Notes: generated by a model from the sequence alone, not told the origin. A stretch of 35,403 nt of DNA from an uncultured Clostridia bacterium (GCA_947625895.1 CANQPZ010000013.1:1-35403), one strand, 5' to 3'. Numbered from the stretch's first letter, positions 9,057-18,020 are shown. Made by a program: numbers and translations.

Positions 9057-10370
9057 ATGCCAAACGACAATAAGAGAAGTGTAAAATGCTCTTTTTGTGG
9101 TAAACCACAAGAAAGCGTTAAAAAAATAATTGCGGGTCCAGGCGTATATATTTGTGATGAATGTATAAACGTCTGCCAAGAAATCATTGAAGATGAATTC
9201 TATGAAGAAGATGAAGAAATAGAAAATGAAGTTGAGGAAAAAATTCCAACTCCACACGAAATAAAAGAAATTCTTGATGAATATGTTATAGGACAAGAAG
9301 ATGCTAAAAGAACATTATCAGTTGCAGTATATAATCACTATAAAAGAATTAATAATTTAGAAAAAGTTGATGATGTAGAAATTCAAAAGAGTAATATCTT
9401 ATTATTAGGACCTACTGGTTGCGGTAAAACACTTTTAGCTCAAACATTAGCTAAAGTTTTAAATGTACCATTTGCAATAGCTGATGCAACAACATTGACT
9501 GAGGCAGGATATGTTGGTGAAGATGTTGAGAATATTTTACTAAGACTAATTCAAGCAGCAGATTACAATATTGAAAATGCTGAAAAAGGAATAATCTATA
9601 TTGATGAGATAGATAAAATTTCAAGAAAATCAGAGAACCCATCAATTACTCGTGATGTAAGTGGTGAAGGTGTTCAACAGGCACTATTAAAAATAATAGA
9701 AGGAACTAAAGCTTCTGTACCACCACAAGGAGGAAGAAAACATCCACACCAAGAATTTTTACAAATAAACACAGAAAATATTCTATTTATATGTGGTGGA
9801 GCATTTGAAGGAATTGAATCTATCATTAATGAAAGAACAGGAAAAAATACAATTGGTTTTGGATCTCAGATAGCTTCAAAAACAGAAAAAAGCAAATCTG
9901 AAATATACAAACAAATTTTACCACAGGATTTATTAAAATATGGAATGATTCCTGAATTTGTTGGAAGATTGCCTATAGTTGCAACTTTAGATGAATTAGA
10001 CAGAAAAGCATTAATAGAAATAGTTACAAAACCTAAAAACGCATTAATTAAACAATATAAAAAATTAGTAGAATTAGATGGTGTAGAATTAGAATTTACT
10101 GATGATGCACTTGAAACAATAGTTGATAAAGCAATAGAAAGAAAGACTGGAGCAAGAGGATTACGTTCAATAATTGAAGAAATTATGAGAGATGTAATGT
10201 ATGATATTCCTAGCAATCAAAAAATAGCTAAATGCATTATAAATAAAGACACAGTAATTAATGGAAATAAGCCAGAGATTGTTATTGATGAGAATAAAAA
10301 ACCAGTAGTACTAACAAAAACAACAAATAAAAGAAATATGAAAAAACACAATAAATCAGAAACAGCATAA
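9057..10370 (+). CDS. clpX: ATP-dependent Clp protease ATP-binding subunit ClpX
   Basis: 437 residues. ClpX is the AAA+ unfoldase that threads substrates into ClpP. The N-terminal zinc-binding domain has Cys11, Cys14, Cys33 and Cys36. Walker A GPTGCGKT is at 118-125, the pore loop GYVG at 151-154, Walker B IIYIDEID at 179-186, the RKH loop at 227-229, and the IGF loop that docks into ClpP at 266-268. An acidic stretch (43-61) links the zinc domain to the ATPase. The ribosome binding site is GAGGTGAT. The gene is complete and conventional. Confidence 0.98.
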   Translation: MPNDNKRSVKCSFCGKPQESVKKIIAGPGVYICDECINVCQEIIEDEFYEEDEEIENEVEEKIPTPHEIKEILDEYVIGQEDAKRTLSVAVYNHYKRINNLEKVDDVEIQKSNILLLGPTGCGKTLLAQTLAKVLNVPFAIADATTLTEAGYVGEDVENILLRLIQAADYNIENAEKGIIYIDEIDKISRKSENPSITRDVSGEGVQQALLKIIEGTKASVPPQGGRKHPHQEFLQINTENILFICGGAFEGIESIINERTGKNTIGFGSQIASKTEKSKSEIYKQILPQDLLKYGMIPEFVGRLPIVATLDELDRKALIEIVTKPKNALIKQYKKLVELDGVELEFTDDALETIVDKAIERKTGARGLRSIIEEIMRDVMYDIPSNQKIAKCIINKDTVINGNKPEIVIDENKKPVVLTKTTNKRNMKKHNKSETA

Positions 10371-10376
10371 ATAAAA

Positions 10377-10406
10377 GTCCAACTTAATTTTAAGTTGGAC
10401 ATTTTT
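10377..10406. terminator. Bidirectional terminator between clpX and the J-domain gene
   Basis: The perfect 10-bp stem GTCCAACTTA / TAAGTTGGAC with a 4-nt loop has ATTTTT on the right and, on the reverse strand, TTTTATTT. It can serve clpX and the convergent reverse-strand gene. Confidence 0.88.
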
Positions 10407-10491
10407 ATATTATAGGAAAGTTCTCCGAATTTCCTATAATATAAAGGCTTCGCCAAATTTGTACACAAATTTTTTAACAAAAATTTGGCAC
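10402..10491. repeat. Structured intergenic repeat, long form
   Basis: It begins in the terminator T run and shares its first 23 bp and its last 11 bp with the short copy at 4956-4991. It contains a perfect 14-bp inverted repeat, TATATTATAGGAAA (10406-10419) with its complement at 10430-10443, then a small GGCTTCGCC hairpin (10446-10454), then GCCAAATTT (10452-10460) paired with AAATTTGGC (10481-10489). No coding capacity is apparent. It looks like a non-autonomous dispersed element. Confidence 0.65.
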
Positions 10492-10493
10492 TT

Positions 10494-10562
10494 AGAACAA
10501 AGACGCGGACAATTTAGAATATTTTTTTCTTTTACAGATTACATATTGTCCGCTTTTGTTCT
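10494..10562. repeat. Long imperfect inverted repeat downstream of the J-domain gene
   Basis: AGAACAAA (10494-10501) and GCGGACAAT (10505-10513) are mirrored by ATTGTCCGC (10545-10553) and TTTGTTCT (10555-10562) around a 31-nt T-rich loop. It ends 4 bp before the stop of the reverse-strand gene. It may be a transcript-end structure or part of the neighbouring repeat. Confidence 0.6.
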
Positions 10563-10565
10563 ATT

Positions 10566-11405
10566 TTATAAGTATGGTTCAATAGAGTTATATAGATTAT
10601 TAAGTTGTTCATCAATATCTGTCTCGACTTTAATTCCTGTTCTAAAATTACCAGTATTTCTCCAGCCGACAACAATATCATCTTCATCAAAAATTATATA
10701 TGAGCTTCCCCAATAAGCATAATAACGATCGCCTTCTTTTGTTTCAACAAAATCAGGAGCACCTAATGCTGCTTTTACTTCATTATATGTCATACCATAG
10801 CTAATTAAAGGTAAATTTCTATATTCTTCTGTTGTATTATCTGAAACAAATGAATTTACTTCTACGTTATCTATAAAATTAGCAGTTCCATTAAAATACT
10901 TTTTAAAAGATGAAAGAAGAAAAATTAATATAATTAAAACTACTATCATACATATTCCAACAACAATAATAAAAGGTGCTTTATTCTTTGAAAAAATACT
11001 TTCATCGAATTTAGAATTATTTACATTATTATTTACATGTGGTCTTTCTTTAGAAACACCATAATAATTTGTTGTATATTTTTTATAATAATCATATTTA
11101 TATACATCTTCATATTTTGGAGAAGAATAGTCTGAATTACTTGTATTAGGAGTCTTAGGTTCAGAAGAATAATTTATATTATTTTCTGAAGAATGAAATT
11201 CTAAAGATTCATCATATTCTTTCTTTGTTTCTGGATTAGAAAGTACATCATATGCTTCATTAATTTCTTTTATTTTATTTTCAGCAACAGATTTATCACC
11301 CTCAAAAACATCAGGATGATATTTTTTAACAAGTTGCTTATATGATTTTTTAATATCTTTAATTGAAGCTGTTCTAGAAACTTCCAAAACTTTATAGTAG
11401 TCCAT
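10566..11405 (-). CDS. Membrane-anchored J-domain protein
   Basis: 279 residues. Residues 1-65 are a DnaJ J domain with the HPD motif at 30-32 (KKYHPDVFEG), which stimulates DnaK ATP hydrolysis. A low-complexity Ser/Asn/Tyr linker (70-140) is followed by one membrane helix (about 144-167). The C-terminal part includes GMTYNEVKAALGAPDFVETKEG and YAYWGSSYIIFDEDDIVVGW, which resembles the small SmpA/BamE-type fold. The usual Gly/Phe region, zinc fingers and substrate-binding domains of DnaJ are absent, so it is not the main co-chaperone. The N-terminal J domain would be cytoplasmic and the C-terminal domain outside. AAGGGG precedes the start. It is the only reverse-strand gene in the first 23 kb. 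Confidence 0.88.
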   Translation of the reverse strand: MDYYKVLEVSRTASIKDIKKSYKQLVKKYHPDVFEGDKSVAENKIKEINEAYDVLSNPETKKEYDESLEFHSSENNINYSSEPKTPNTSNSDYSSPKYEDVYKYDYYKKYTTNYYGVSKERPHVNNNVNNSKFDESIFSKNKAPFIIVVGICMIVVLIILIFLLSSFKKYFNGTANFIDNVEVNSFVSDNTTEEYRNLPLISYGMTYNEVKAALGAPDFVETKEGDRYYAYWGSSYIIFDEDDIVVGWRNTGNFRTGIKVETDIDEQLNNLYNSIEPYL

Positions 11406-11435
11406 AAATATTCCCCTTAAATATCCTTACTTAAA

Positions 11436-11464
11436 ATAATAATATAAAATAATTAATAATACAA
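11436..11464 (-). promoter_or_regulatory. Candidate promoter of the J-domain gene
   Basis: On the reverse strand, TTGTAT, 17-bp spacer, TATTAT. The region is very AT-rich, so chance matches are likely. Confidence 0.4.
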
Positions 11465-11552
11465 GAAAAAAAGAAAATAGAGAGAAATATTTATAAATTT
11501 GCGTAAAAAGTATGATAAATGGCTTAATTTACATATAAATTTTGAATAAAGC

Positions 11553-11581
11553 TTGCATTAATAGAAAAAATATAGTAAAAT
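11553..11581 (+). promoter_or_regulatory. rpsO promoter
   Basis: TTGCAT, 17-bp spacer, TAAAAT, about 90 bp before the rpsO start. Confidence 0.7.
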
Positions 11582-11598
11582 AATTGTGTTAAAAATTA

Positions 11599-11644
11599 CC
11601 GTTACTTAGTTTTAAGGAAAACCTGCTTATAACTCAGTAATAGG
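11599..11644 (+). promoter_or_regulatory. Structured mRNA leader of rpsO
   Basis: CCGTTACT (11599-11606) can pair with AGTAATAGG (11636-11644) with one bulge, enclosing the hairpin GTTTT-AAGG-AAAAC (11609-11622). S15 controls its own mRNA through 5' structures in several bacteria; a similar role here is inference. Confidence 0.5.
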
Positions 11645-11671
11645 CAAATTAATATGAAGGAGGTTGTAAAA

Positions 11672-11935
11672 ATGACTAAAGAGAGAAAACAAGAAATCAT
11701 TAATACTTATAAAAGAGATGAAAACGATACTGGTTCACCAGAAGTTCAAATAGCTCTTTTAACAGAAAGAATTTCAGAATTAACTGAACACTTAAAAGTA
11801 CATCAAAAAGATAATCACTCAAGAAGAGGACTTTTAAAAATGGTTGGTAAAAGAAGAAATTTATTAAACTATTTAGCTAAAAAAGACATCCAAAGATACA
11901 GAGATATAGCTCAAAAGTTATCTTTAAGAAAATAA
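11672..11935 (+). CDS. rpsO: 30S ribosomal protein S15
   Basis: 87 residues, the usual size. S15 is a primary binder of the 16S rRNA central domain. Diagnostic stretches are [31 protein letters not shown] and [16 protein letters not shown] ([16 protein letters not shown]). A longer frame from the ATG at 11654 would put its start in the ribosome binding site AAGGAGG that serves this ATG, so the shorter start is right. Its own terminator follows at once, then pnp. Confidence 0.97.
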   Translation: MTKERKQEIINTYKRDENDTGSPEVQIALLTERISELTEHLKVHQKDNHSRRGLLKMVGKRRNLLNYLAKKDIQRYRDIAQKLSLRK

Positions 11936-11941
11936 AAACGA

Positions 11942-11972
11942 ACAGCGTAGCTATTGAGGCTACGCTGTTTTT
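11942..11972 (+). terminator. Rho-independent terminator of rpsO
   Basis: The perfect GC-rich 10-bp stem ACAGCGTAGC / GCTACGCTGT with a 7-nt loop is followed by TTTTT. Expression of pnp must therefore depend on readthrough or on a promoter within 11973-12070 (a weak TTAGAT-18-TATAAT is at 12002-12031). Confidence 0.92.
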
Positions 11973-12082
11973 AAAACATTATTTATAAATACCGAACGAT
12001 GTTAGATATTAGATTTAAGAATATATATAATGTGTTTTTAAATCTGTTCTCTTGCATCTTCGGAGAATTTTAGGAGGTAAAA

Positions 12083-14215
12083 ATGTTAAAAACTTATGAA
12101 ACAGAACTTGCAGGAAGAAAGCTAGTTTTTGAAACAGGAAAAATGGCTGGATTTGCTAATGGTAGTGTATTAGTAAAATATGGAGAAACAGTTGTATTAG
12201 TAAACGTTGTTGCTTCAAAAGAGCCAAAGGAAGGAATTGATTTCTTCCCACTATCAGTAGACTTTGAAGAAAAATTATATGCTGTTGGAAAAATCCCTGG
12301 AGGATTTACAAAAAGAGAAGGAAAACCTGGAGATAAGGCAATACTTACATCTAGAGCTATTGACAGACCACTTCGTCCATTATTTCCAAAAGATTTTAGA
12401 AATGATGTATGTGTAGTTGCAACTGTATTATCAGTAGAACAAGATAATTCACCAGAAGTTGCTGCAATGATTGGTGCATCAGCTGCATTATCAATTTCTG
12501 ATATACCATTTGGAGGACCAACAGCAGCAGTTAATGTTGGATTAGTTGATGGAAAAATAATTATTAATCCTACAGTAGAAGAAAGAGAAAAATCAGATTT
12601 AACTTTAACTGTTGCAGGAACTATAGACAAAATTGCTATGATTGAAGCAGGAGCAAATGAAGTACCTGATGATGTTATGCTAGAAGCAATTAAAACAGCT
12701 CATGTCGAAATCAAAAAAATATGCCAATTTATTCAAAAAATGAAAGATGAAATTGGAAAACCAAAATTTGAATATAAATCATTTGCAGTAGATGAAGAAC
12801 TATATGGAGAACTTGAAAAACAATTTAAAGATAGAATGAAAACTGATGTTCAAGATAAAGATAAAGCAGTTATTGATGATAGAATGGCAGTTTTAGCAGA
12901 AGATGCTAAAGAGTACTTAAAAGAACAACATGGTGAAGAGTATGTAGAAGAGAATGCTCAAGCAATTGGAGAAGCTTTATATAAACTTGAAAAGAAAATT
13001 GTTAGAAGCATGATTTATGATGAACATAAAAGAGTTGACGGAAGAGCGTTAGACGAAATAAGACCATTATCTTGTGAAGTAGGATTATTACCAAGAGTTC
13101 ATGGTAGTGGAATGTTCACAAGAGGACAAACTCAAGTATTAACCGTAGCAACTTTAGGCATGATAAGTGAAGAACAAATATTAGATGGAATAGATGAAGA
13201 AGAAACAAAAAGATATATGCATCAATATAACTTCCCACCATATAGCGTTGGAGAAGCTAGAACATCTAGAGGACCAGGAAGAAGAGAAATTGGACATGGT
13301 GCTTTAGCAGAAAAAGCATTAGTTCCAGTTCTACCAAGTAAAGAAGAATTTCCTTATGCAATAAGAGTTGTTTCTGAAGTATTGTCTTCAAATGGATCAA
13401 CATCACAAGCAAGTATATGTGGTAGCACATTAGCATTAATGGATGCAGGTGTTCCAATTAAAAGACCAGTTGCTGGTATTTCAACTGGATTAATTACAGA
13501 TCCAAATGACGATAGCAAATATATAATGTTAACTGATATACAAGGAATCGAAGATTTCTTCGGTGATATGGACTTTAAAGTTGGAGGAACAGAAAAAGGT
13601 ATTACAGCTATACAAGTTGACATTAAAGTTGATGGATTATCATATGATATAATAGCAGAAGCTTTTGAAAGAACAAAAGTAGCTAGAAAACACATACTAG
13701 ATGATATAATGAAACCAGTAATTGCAGAACCAAGAAAAGAAATTTCTAAATACGCTCCAAAGATTATTAATACAAAGATTAGTGTTGATAAGATTAAAGA
13801 CGTAATCGGACCTGGTGGAAAAATGATAAATAAAATCATTGATGAAACTGGAGTTAAAATTGATATTGAAGAAGACGGAACAGTATTTATATATGCAACA
13901 GAAAATGCAAATGGACCTAAAGCATTAGAAATGATTGAAGAAATAGCTAGAGAAATAGAAGTTGGAAAGATTTATAAAGGAACAGTTGAGAAAATAGTTT
14001 CATTTGGTGCATTCATCAATTTAGGTGGCGGAAAAGAAGGTTTAGTACACAAATCTAAAATAACAAGTGAAAGAGTTGAAAATGTAGAAGACTTCTTAAA
14101 AATAGGACAAGAAGTTACTGTAAAAGTTTCACAAATAGATGATCAAGATAGAATTAACTTAACAATGAGATTTGAAGAAGAAGAAAATAATAAAGAAGAA
14201 AAAACTGAGGAATAA
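12083..14215 (+). CDS. pnp: Polyribonucleotide nucleotidyltransferase (PNPase)
   Basis: 710 residues, full length. PNPase degrades RNA 3' to 5' by phosphorolysis. Two RNase PH-like domains (the second with GRALDEIRPLSCEVGLLPR and the MDAGVPIKRPVAGIS block) are joined by a helical region. The KH domain with IGPGGKMINKI begins near residue 565, and the S1 domain (GKIYKGTVEKIVSFGAFI...GLVHKSKI) runs from about 627 to 698. A Glu/Lys-rich tail ends the protein. AGGAGG precedes the ATG. The rpsO-pnp order is widely conserved. Confidence 0.98.
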   Translation: MLKTYETELAGRKLVFETGKMAGFANGSVLVKYGETVVLVNVVASKEPKEGIDFFPLSVDFEEKLYAVGKIPGGFTKREGKPGDKAILTSRAIDRPLRPLFPKDFRNDVCVVATVLSVEQDNSPEVAAMIGASAALSISDIPFGGPTAAVNVGLVDGKIIINPTVEEREKSDLTLTVAGTIDKIAMIEAGANEVPDDVMLEAIKTAHVEIKKICQFIQKMKDEIGKPKFEYKSFAVDEELYGELEKQFKDRMKTDVQDKDKAVIDDRMAVLAEDAKEYLKEQHGEEYVEENAQAIGEALYKLEKKIVRSMIYDEHKRVDGRALDEIRPLSCEVGLLPRVHGSGMFTRGQTQVLTVATLGMISEEQILDGIDEEETKRYMHQYNFPPYSVGEARTSRGPGRREIGHGALAEKALVPVLPSKEEFPYAIRVVSEVLSSNGSTSQASICGSTLALMDAGVPIKRPVAGISTGLITDPNDDSKYIMLTDIQGIEDFFGDMDFKVGGTEKGITAIQVDIKVDGLSYDIIAEAFERTKVARKHILDDIMKPVIAEPRKEISKYAPKIINTKISVDKIKDVIGPGGKMINKIIDETGVKIDIEEDGTVFIYATENANGPKALEMIEEIAREIEVGKIYKGTVEKIVSFGAFINLGGGKEGLVHKSKITSERVENVEDFLKIGQEVTVKVSQIDDQDRINLTMRFEEEENNKEEKTEE

Positions 14216-14229
14216 GGAAGAGGTAGAAT

Positions 14230-15453
14230 ATGAAATATATTTATATACTACAGCAAGCCATCATTTGGATAATTATTATATACTGGTTATATCAATTAAT
14301 TATCAGTGCTTGTGCTCTAATACAATTCAAAGAGAAACCAATAATAAAAGATAAAAAACATAAATTCATGATGATTTTACCAGCACATAATGAAGAAAAT
14401 GTTATAGGAAATCTTCTTGAAAGTTTACAAAAACTTGATTATCCAAAAGAACTCTATGACATTTATGTTATAGCAGATAATTGCACTGATAAAACAGCTA
14501 AAATTGCAAAAGACCTAGGAGCAATAGTCTATGAAAGGAAAGACGAAACTAAGAAAACAAAAGGATTTGCTTTACAGTGGTTTTTAAATAAAAAAATAAA
14601 AGAAGACGCAGATTATGATGCATTTTGTGTATTTGATGCCGATAATATTGTAGATAAAAACTTTTTAAATGCAATGAATAAAAAACTATGTCAAGGTGAA
14701 GTTATAGTTCAAGGATACAGAGATATTAAGAATCCTTCAGATTCATGGATATCTGCAGGTTATGCATTATTCTATTGGACAATGAATAGATTTTATCATT
14801 TAGCAAGATATAATTTAGGATTATCTCCATTAATAAATGGAACAGGATTTATGGTTGATTTTAATTTAATCAAACCAACTGGATGGAATACAATAACTTT
14901 AACAGAAGACATTGAATTTTCTCTAAGAAATATTGCACAAGGTAGAAGACTAGGATGGGCAACAGATGCAATTGTTTATGACGAACAACCAACTGAATTT
15001 AAACAAAGTTGGTCTCAAAGATCAAGATGGACTGTTGGACATTTACAATGCATGAAGTATTATACTAAAGATCTAGCAGAGGGTGTAGTTGAACATAGAA
15101 CTTTAATGAATTTTGATGGATTACTATATTTAATGGGCATTCCAATGATGTTAGTTACATTCTTATTAATAGGAATTAATACAGTTATTTATTTTGCTGG
15201 AGAAATGAATATTTGGGAATTACTATTTAATTATGGAAAATATATATTCTCAACATTTATAGTTCCTATTATAACTGCAATATTTGTAATGCTTATTGAA
15301 AAAAAGCCTATGAAAAAAATGGTAAAAGGAATATTATTATTCCCAGTTTTTATGGGATCTTGGATAATTATAAATATAAAATGTTTAATTAAACCTAATA
15401 CAAAATGGGAGAAAATTGAACATAAGAGAAATGTTAAAATTGATGAGATATAA
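14230..15453 (+). CDS. Family 2 glycosyltransferase, membrane-bound
   Basis: 407 residues. An N-terminal helix (about 5-26) is followed by a GT-A domain: MILPAHNEENVIGNLL, a DAD metal-binding motif near 136 (VFDADN), TEDIEFS near 224, and SQRSRW near 263, the Q-x-x-R-W type motif of processive inverting transferases such as cellulose or poly-GlcNAc synthases. Three or so C-terminal helices (294-318, 330-355, 367-385) would form the membrane part. It probably extends or adds a sugar from a UDP-sugar to a surface glycan; the product is not predictable. It is 14 bp from pnp, with GGAAGAGG as ribosome binding site, so it is likely co-transcribed. Confidence 0.9.
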   Translation: MKYIYILQQAIIWIIIIYWLYQLIISACALIQFKEKPIIKDKKHKFMMILPAHNEENVIGNLLESLQKLDYPKELYDIYVIADNCTDKTAKIAKDLGAIVYERKDETKKTKGFALQWFLNKKIKEDADYDAFCVFDADNIVDKNFLNAMNKKLCQGEVIVQGYRDIKNPSDSWISAGYALFYWTMNRFYHLARYNLGLSPLINGTGFMVDFNLIKPTGWNTITLTEDIEFSLRNIAQGRRLGWATDAIVYDEQPTEFKQSWSQRSRWTVGHLQCMKYYTKDLAEGVVEHRTLMNFDGLLYLMGIPMMLVTFLLIGINTVIYFAGEMNIWELLFNYGKYIFSTFIVPIITAIFVMLIEKKPMKKMVKGILLFPVFMGSWIIINIKCLIKPNTKWEKIEHKRNVKIDEI

Positions 15454-15472
15454 AATTTAGATTATGATTTTT

Positions 15473-15511
15473 AGCAGTAAGATAATAAAATTTATTATCT
15501 TACTGCTTTTA
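15473..15511 (+). terminator. Rho-independent terminator after the glycosyltransferase gene
   Basis: A perfect 15-bp stem (15473-15487 with 15493-15507), 5-nt loop, then TTTAT. Confidence 0.85.
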
Positions 15512-15529
15512 TATTTTAAAATAAATTCC

Positions 15530-15558
15530 TTGTAAAAATGAACTAAAAATGATATGAT
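15530..15558 (+). promoter_or_regulatory. murB promoter
   Basis: TTGTAA, 17-bp spacer, TATGAT, 29 bp before the murB ATG. It probably drives murB, the yvcK-like gene, the debranching enzyme and holA. Confidence 0.72.
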
Positions 15559-15587
15559 AACCTATATTAGATTGGGAGGAAAAAATA

Positions 15588-16475
15588 ATGATTTATGATG
15601 AATTAGTAAGAGAAATTGATCCTTCTAATATTTTTGTTAATGAGAAAATGAGTAAACACACTTCATTTAAAGTTGGAGGAATAGCTGATTTTTTCGTTAT
15701 AGCAAATGATGTTAAAGAATTAATATACATTTTAAAGGTAGCTAAAAGGCTTAGAATGAAAACTTTTATAATAGGAAATGGAACTAATCTTATTGTAAAA
15801 GATACAGGATTTAGAGGAATTATTATTAAACTAAATTTTAAACATTTAAAAATTGAAAAAAATAATGTTCTTGCAGGTGCAGGTGTGCCAGTAGCATTAG
15901 TTTCAGGATTTGCTTATAGAAATGAGATAGGAGGATTTGAATTCTTATCTGGAATTCCTGGAACAGTTGGCGGGGCAGTAAGAATGAATGCAGGAGCATA
16001 TGGAGAAGAAATCAAAGACATATTAGTAAATACAACATATTTAGACGAAAAATATAATATAGTTAAGATAAATAATGAAGAACATAATTTTTCATATAGA
16101 AAAAGTATATTTGAAGAAAAGAAATGGATAATAATTGGAAGTACTTTTAAAATTGTAAAAGACAGTAAAGAAAATATAAAGGCAAAAAGAGATGAATATA
16201 CAAAAAAAAGAAAAGAAAAGCAACCTTTGGATATGCCAAATGCTGGAAGCATATTTAAAAGAACAGATGATGTTATACCAGCACAATTAATAGATCAAGC
16301 AGGTCTTAAAGGACATAAGATTGGTGGAGCACAAATTTCAGAAAAACATGCTGGATTTATTGTTAATACAGGAGATGCCACAGCAAGTGACATAATTAAA
16401 TTAATAAATTATACAAAGAAAAAAATTAAAGAAAAATATAATAAAGATTTAGAACTAGAAGTAATTATTCTATAA
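15588..16475 (+). CDS. murB: UDP-N-acetylenolpyruvoylglucosamine reductase
   Basis: 295 residues. MurB reduces UDP-GlcNAc-enolpyruvate to UDP-MurNAc with FAD and NADPH. The FAD-binding region carries IGNGTNLIV (62-70) and GIPGTVGGAVRMNAGAYG. YRKSIF is the class IIa/IIb insert region, and the catalytic Ser (about 221) lies in PNAGSIFKR. The active-site Glu is near the C-terminal LELEVIIL. GGGAGG precedes the ATG. The next gene starts one base after the stop. The murB-yvcK pairing is common in Firmicutes. Confidence 0.97.
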   Translation: MIYDELVREIDPSNIFVNEKMSKHTSFKVGGIADFFVIANDVKELIYILKVAKRLRMKTFIIGNGTNLIVKDTGFRGIIIKLNFKHLKIEKNNVLAGAGVPVALVSGFAYRNEIGGFEFLSGIPGTVGGAVRMNAGAYGEEIKDILVNTTYLDEKYNIVKINNEEHNFSYRKSIFEEKKWIIIGSTFKIVKDSKENIKAKRDEYTKKRKEKQPLDMPNAGSIFKRTDDVIPAQLIDQAGLKGHKIGGAQISEKHAGFIVNTGDATASDIIKLINYTKKKIKEKYNKDLELEVIIL

Positions 16476-16476
16476 A

Positions 16477-18003
16477 ATGAAAGGAATTATTAAAAAAATG
16501 AAGGGATTTTTTAGTTGGTTTAACTCAAAAACAAAAATCAAAAGATGGATACTTTTAATTTTAATTGGTATATGCCTAACTTGTTATGCTTTTGCCACAA
16601 TTTTAGATTCACAAATACTAAAACCATTTGATATCTTAAAAATTGTAGGAGCATTCGTAGTAGGTTTTTCAGCAATTGTAATTGGATTTATCTATTTATT
16701 AAGAAGAGTACTGGAAATATTAATTGAAGCTAATAATACAGTTACAGATAAAGGCAAAAAAGCCAATCTTAATATAAAGGGATTAATTTTTAATAAAACG
16801 GTATATGATGAAGGACCAAAAGTTGTAGTAATAGGCGGAGGAAATGGATTAAATACTGTAATAAAAGGACTAAAAAAATATACAAATAACATTACAGCCG
16901 TAGTTGCAATGGATGATGCCAGCAAAGAAGAATCTCCATACCATTCAATTAAAGATAGTATAATTGCTCTATCTGACAAAGAAGAATTAATGGATAGACT
17001 ATTAAACTGGAACTTTAAAAATGGAAAAATGCAAGGAAATAATTTCTGTGACATTTATTTAGACGCAATGAATGAAATATTTGAAAACCCATCTGAAGGT
17101 ATTAGAAAAAGTACAGAAATTTTAAATATTACAGGAAGAATTATACCTGCTACATTAGACCAAGTTACAGTATGTGCAGAACTTGAAGACGGAACTATTG
17201 TAGAAAATAAAGAACAAATACCAAAAGTTACTTATGAAAAAGTAACACAAATAAAAAGAGTATATATAAGTCCTTCAAATTGCCAACCAGCTCCAGGAGT
17301 TTTAGATGCTATAAAAGACGCTGATGCAATTATAATTGGACCTGGTAGCTTGTATACAGAAGTATTACCTTGTTTATTAGTTAAAAATATTTCAAAAGTA
17401 ATAAAAGAAAGTCCAGGATTAAAAATATATGTTACAAATATCATGACAGAACCAGGCCAAACAGATAATTATTCAATATCAGATCACTTACAAGCATTAT
17501 ATGATCACGTTGGAAAAGATATTGCAGATTATTGTTTAGCAGATACTGGAGAAATTGTTCCTGAATTTGTTAGAAAATATAATCAAGAAGGACAAGATAT
17601 CGTTCTACAAGATGTTGATAAAGCTACAAAGCAAGGAATAAAAATAATTCATAAAACATTATCAAAAATAGACAATGATTTTATAAGACATGATCCTGAT
17701 GCTATAGCTACTTCTATTATGGAATTAATTTGCAATGACTTAAAATTCAGAAATAAAGAAAGTACACCTACATTCTTACTAGCAAATTCAATTCTTGAAG
17801 ATGAATTAAAAAGAGAAAGGAAAGAATCTTCAAAAAGAAAGAAAGATAAAAAGAAAATTGAAAAAGCTAAACAAAAAGGCAAAAAGAGAAAAAGTAAGTT
17901 TAATGCTAAGTATAGTGAAAGAATTGAGTCTATTCAAACAACAGTAGAAAAGAAAAATGAAAATCAAAAACTAGCAAAAGAAATGGAAAAATTAGATAAA
18001 TAA
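16477..18003 (+). CDS. YvcK/CofD-like protein with N-terminal membrane anchor
   Basis: 508 residues. Two helices (about 24-44 and 55-77) are followed by a YvcK-type domain (about 115-440). YvcK proteins bind UDP-sugars and affect carbon flux and wall synthesis. VVVIGGGNGLNTVIKGLKKYT (116-136) and RIIPATLDQVTVCAELEDG are clear YvcK blocks, as is IIGPGSLYTEVLPCLLV. The hallmark DDGGSSG is replaced by DDASKEE (146-152), and the GHSFGNL-type block reads QGNNFCD (186-192), so the ligand site is altered. A Lys/Arg-rich tail (about 442-508) follows. The first ATG has no ribosome binding site; AAGGA at 16481-16485 would better serve the ATG at 16498. Confidence 0.85.
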   Translation: MKGIIKKMKGFFSWFNSKTKIKRWILLILIGICLTCYAFATILDSQILKPFDILKIVGAFVVGFSAIVIGFIYLLRRVLEILIEANNTVTDKGKKANLNIKGLIFNKTVYDEGPKVVVIGGGNGLNTVIKGLKKYTNNITAVVAMDDASKEESPYHSIKDSIIALSDKEELMDRLLNWNFKNGKMQGNNFCDIYLDAMNEIFENPSEGIRKSTEILNITGRIIPATLDQVTVCAELEDGTIVENKEQIPKVTYEKVTQIKRVYISPSNCQPAPGVLDAIKDADAIIIGPGSLYTEVLPCLLVKNISKVIKESPGLKIYVTNIMTEPGQTDNYSISDHLQALYDHVGKDIADYCLADTGEIVPEFVRKYNQEGQDIVLQDVDKATKQGIKIIHKTLSKIDNDFIRHDPDAIATSIMELICNDLKFRNKESTPTFLLANSILEDELKRERKESSKRKKDKKKIEKAKQKGKKRKSKFNAKYSERIESIQTTVEKKNENQKLAKEMEKLDK

Positions 18004-18020
18004 TATTTAAGGAGATACAA

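Noticed and set aside
10459..10716. 85-residue frame overlapping the J-domain gene end
   Set aside because: It runs through the hairpin-rich repeat and the complement of a real gene.
12011..12045. Inverted repeat AGATTTA / TAAATCT before pnp as a regulatory hairpin
   Set aside because: The 7-bp AT-rich arms with a 21-nt loop are weak and could be chance in this composition.
12094..12630. 178-residue reading frame on the reverse strand inside pnp
   Set aside because: It is the complement shadow of a strongly conserved gene; no ribosome binding site and no recognisable protein features.
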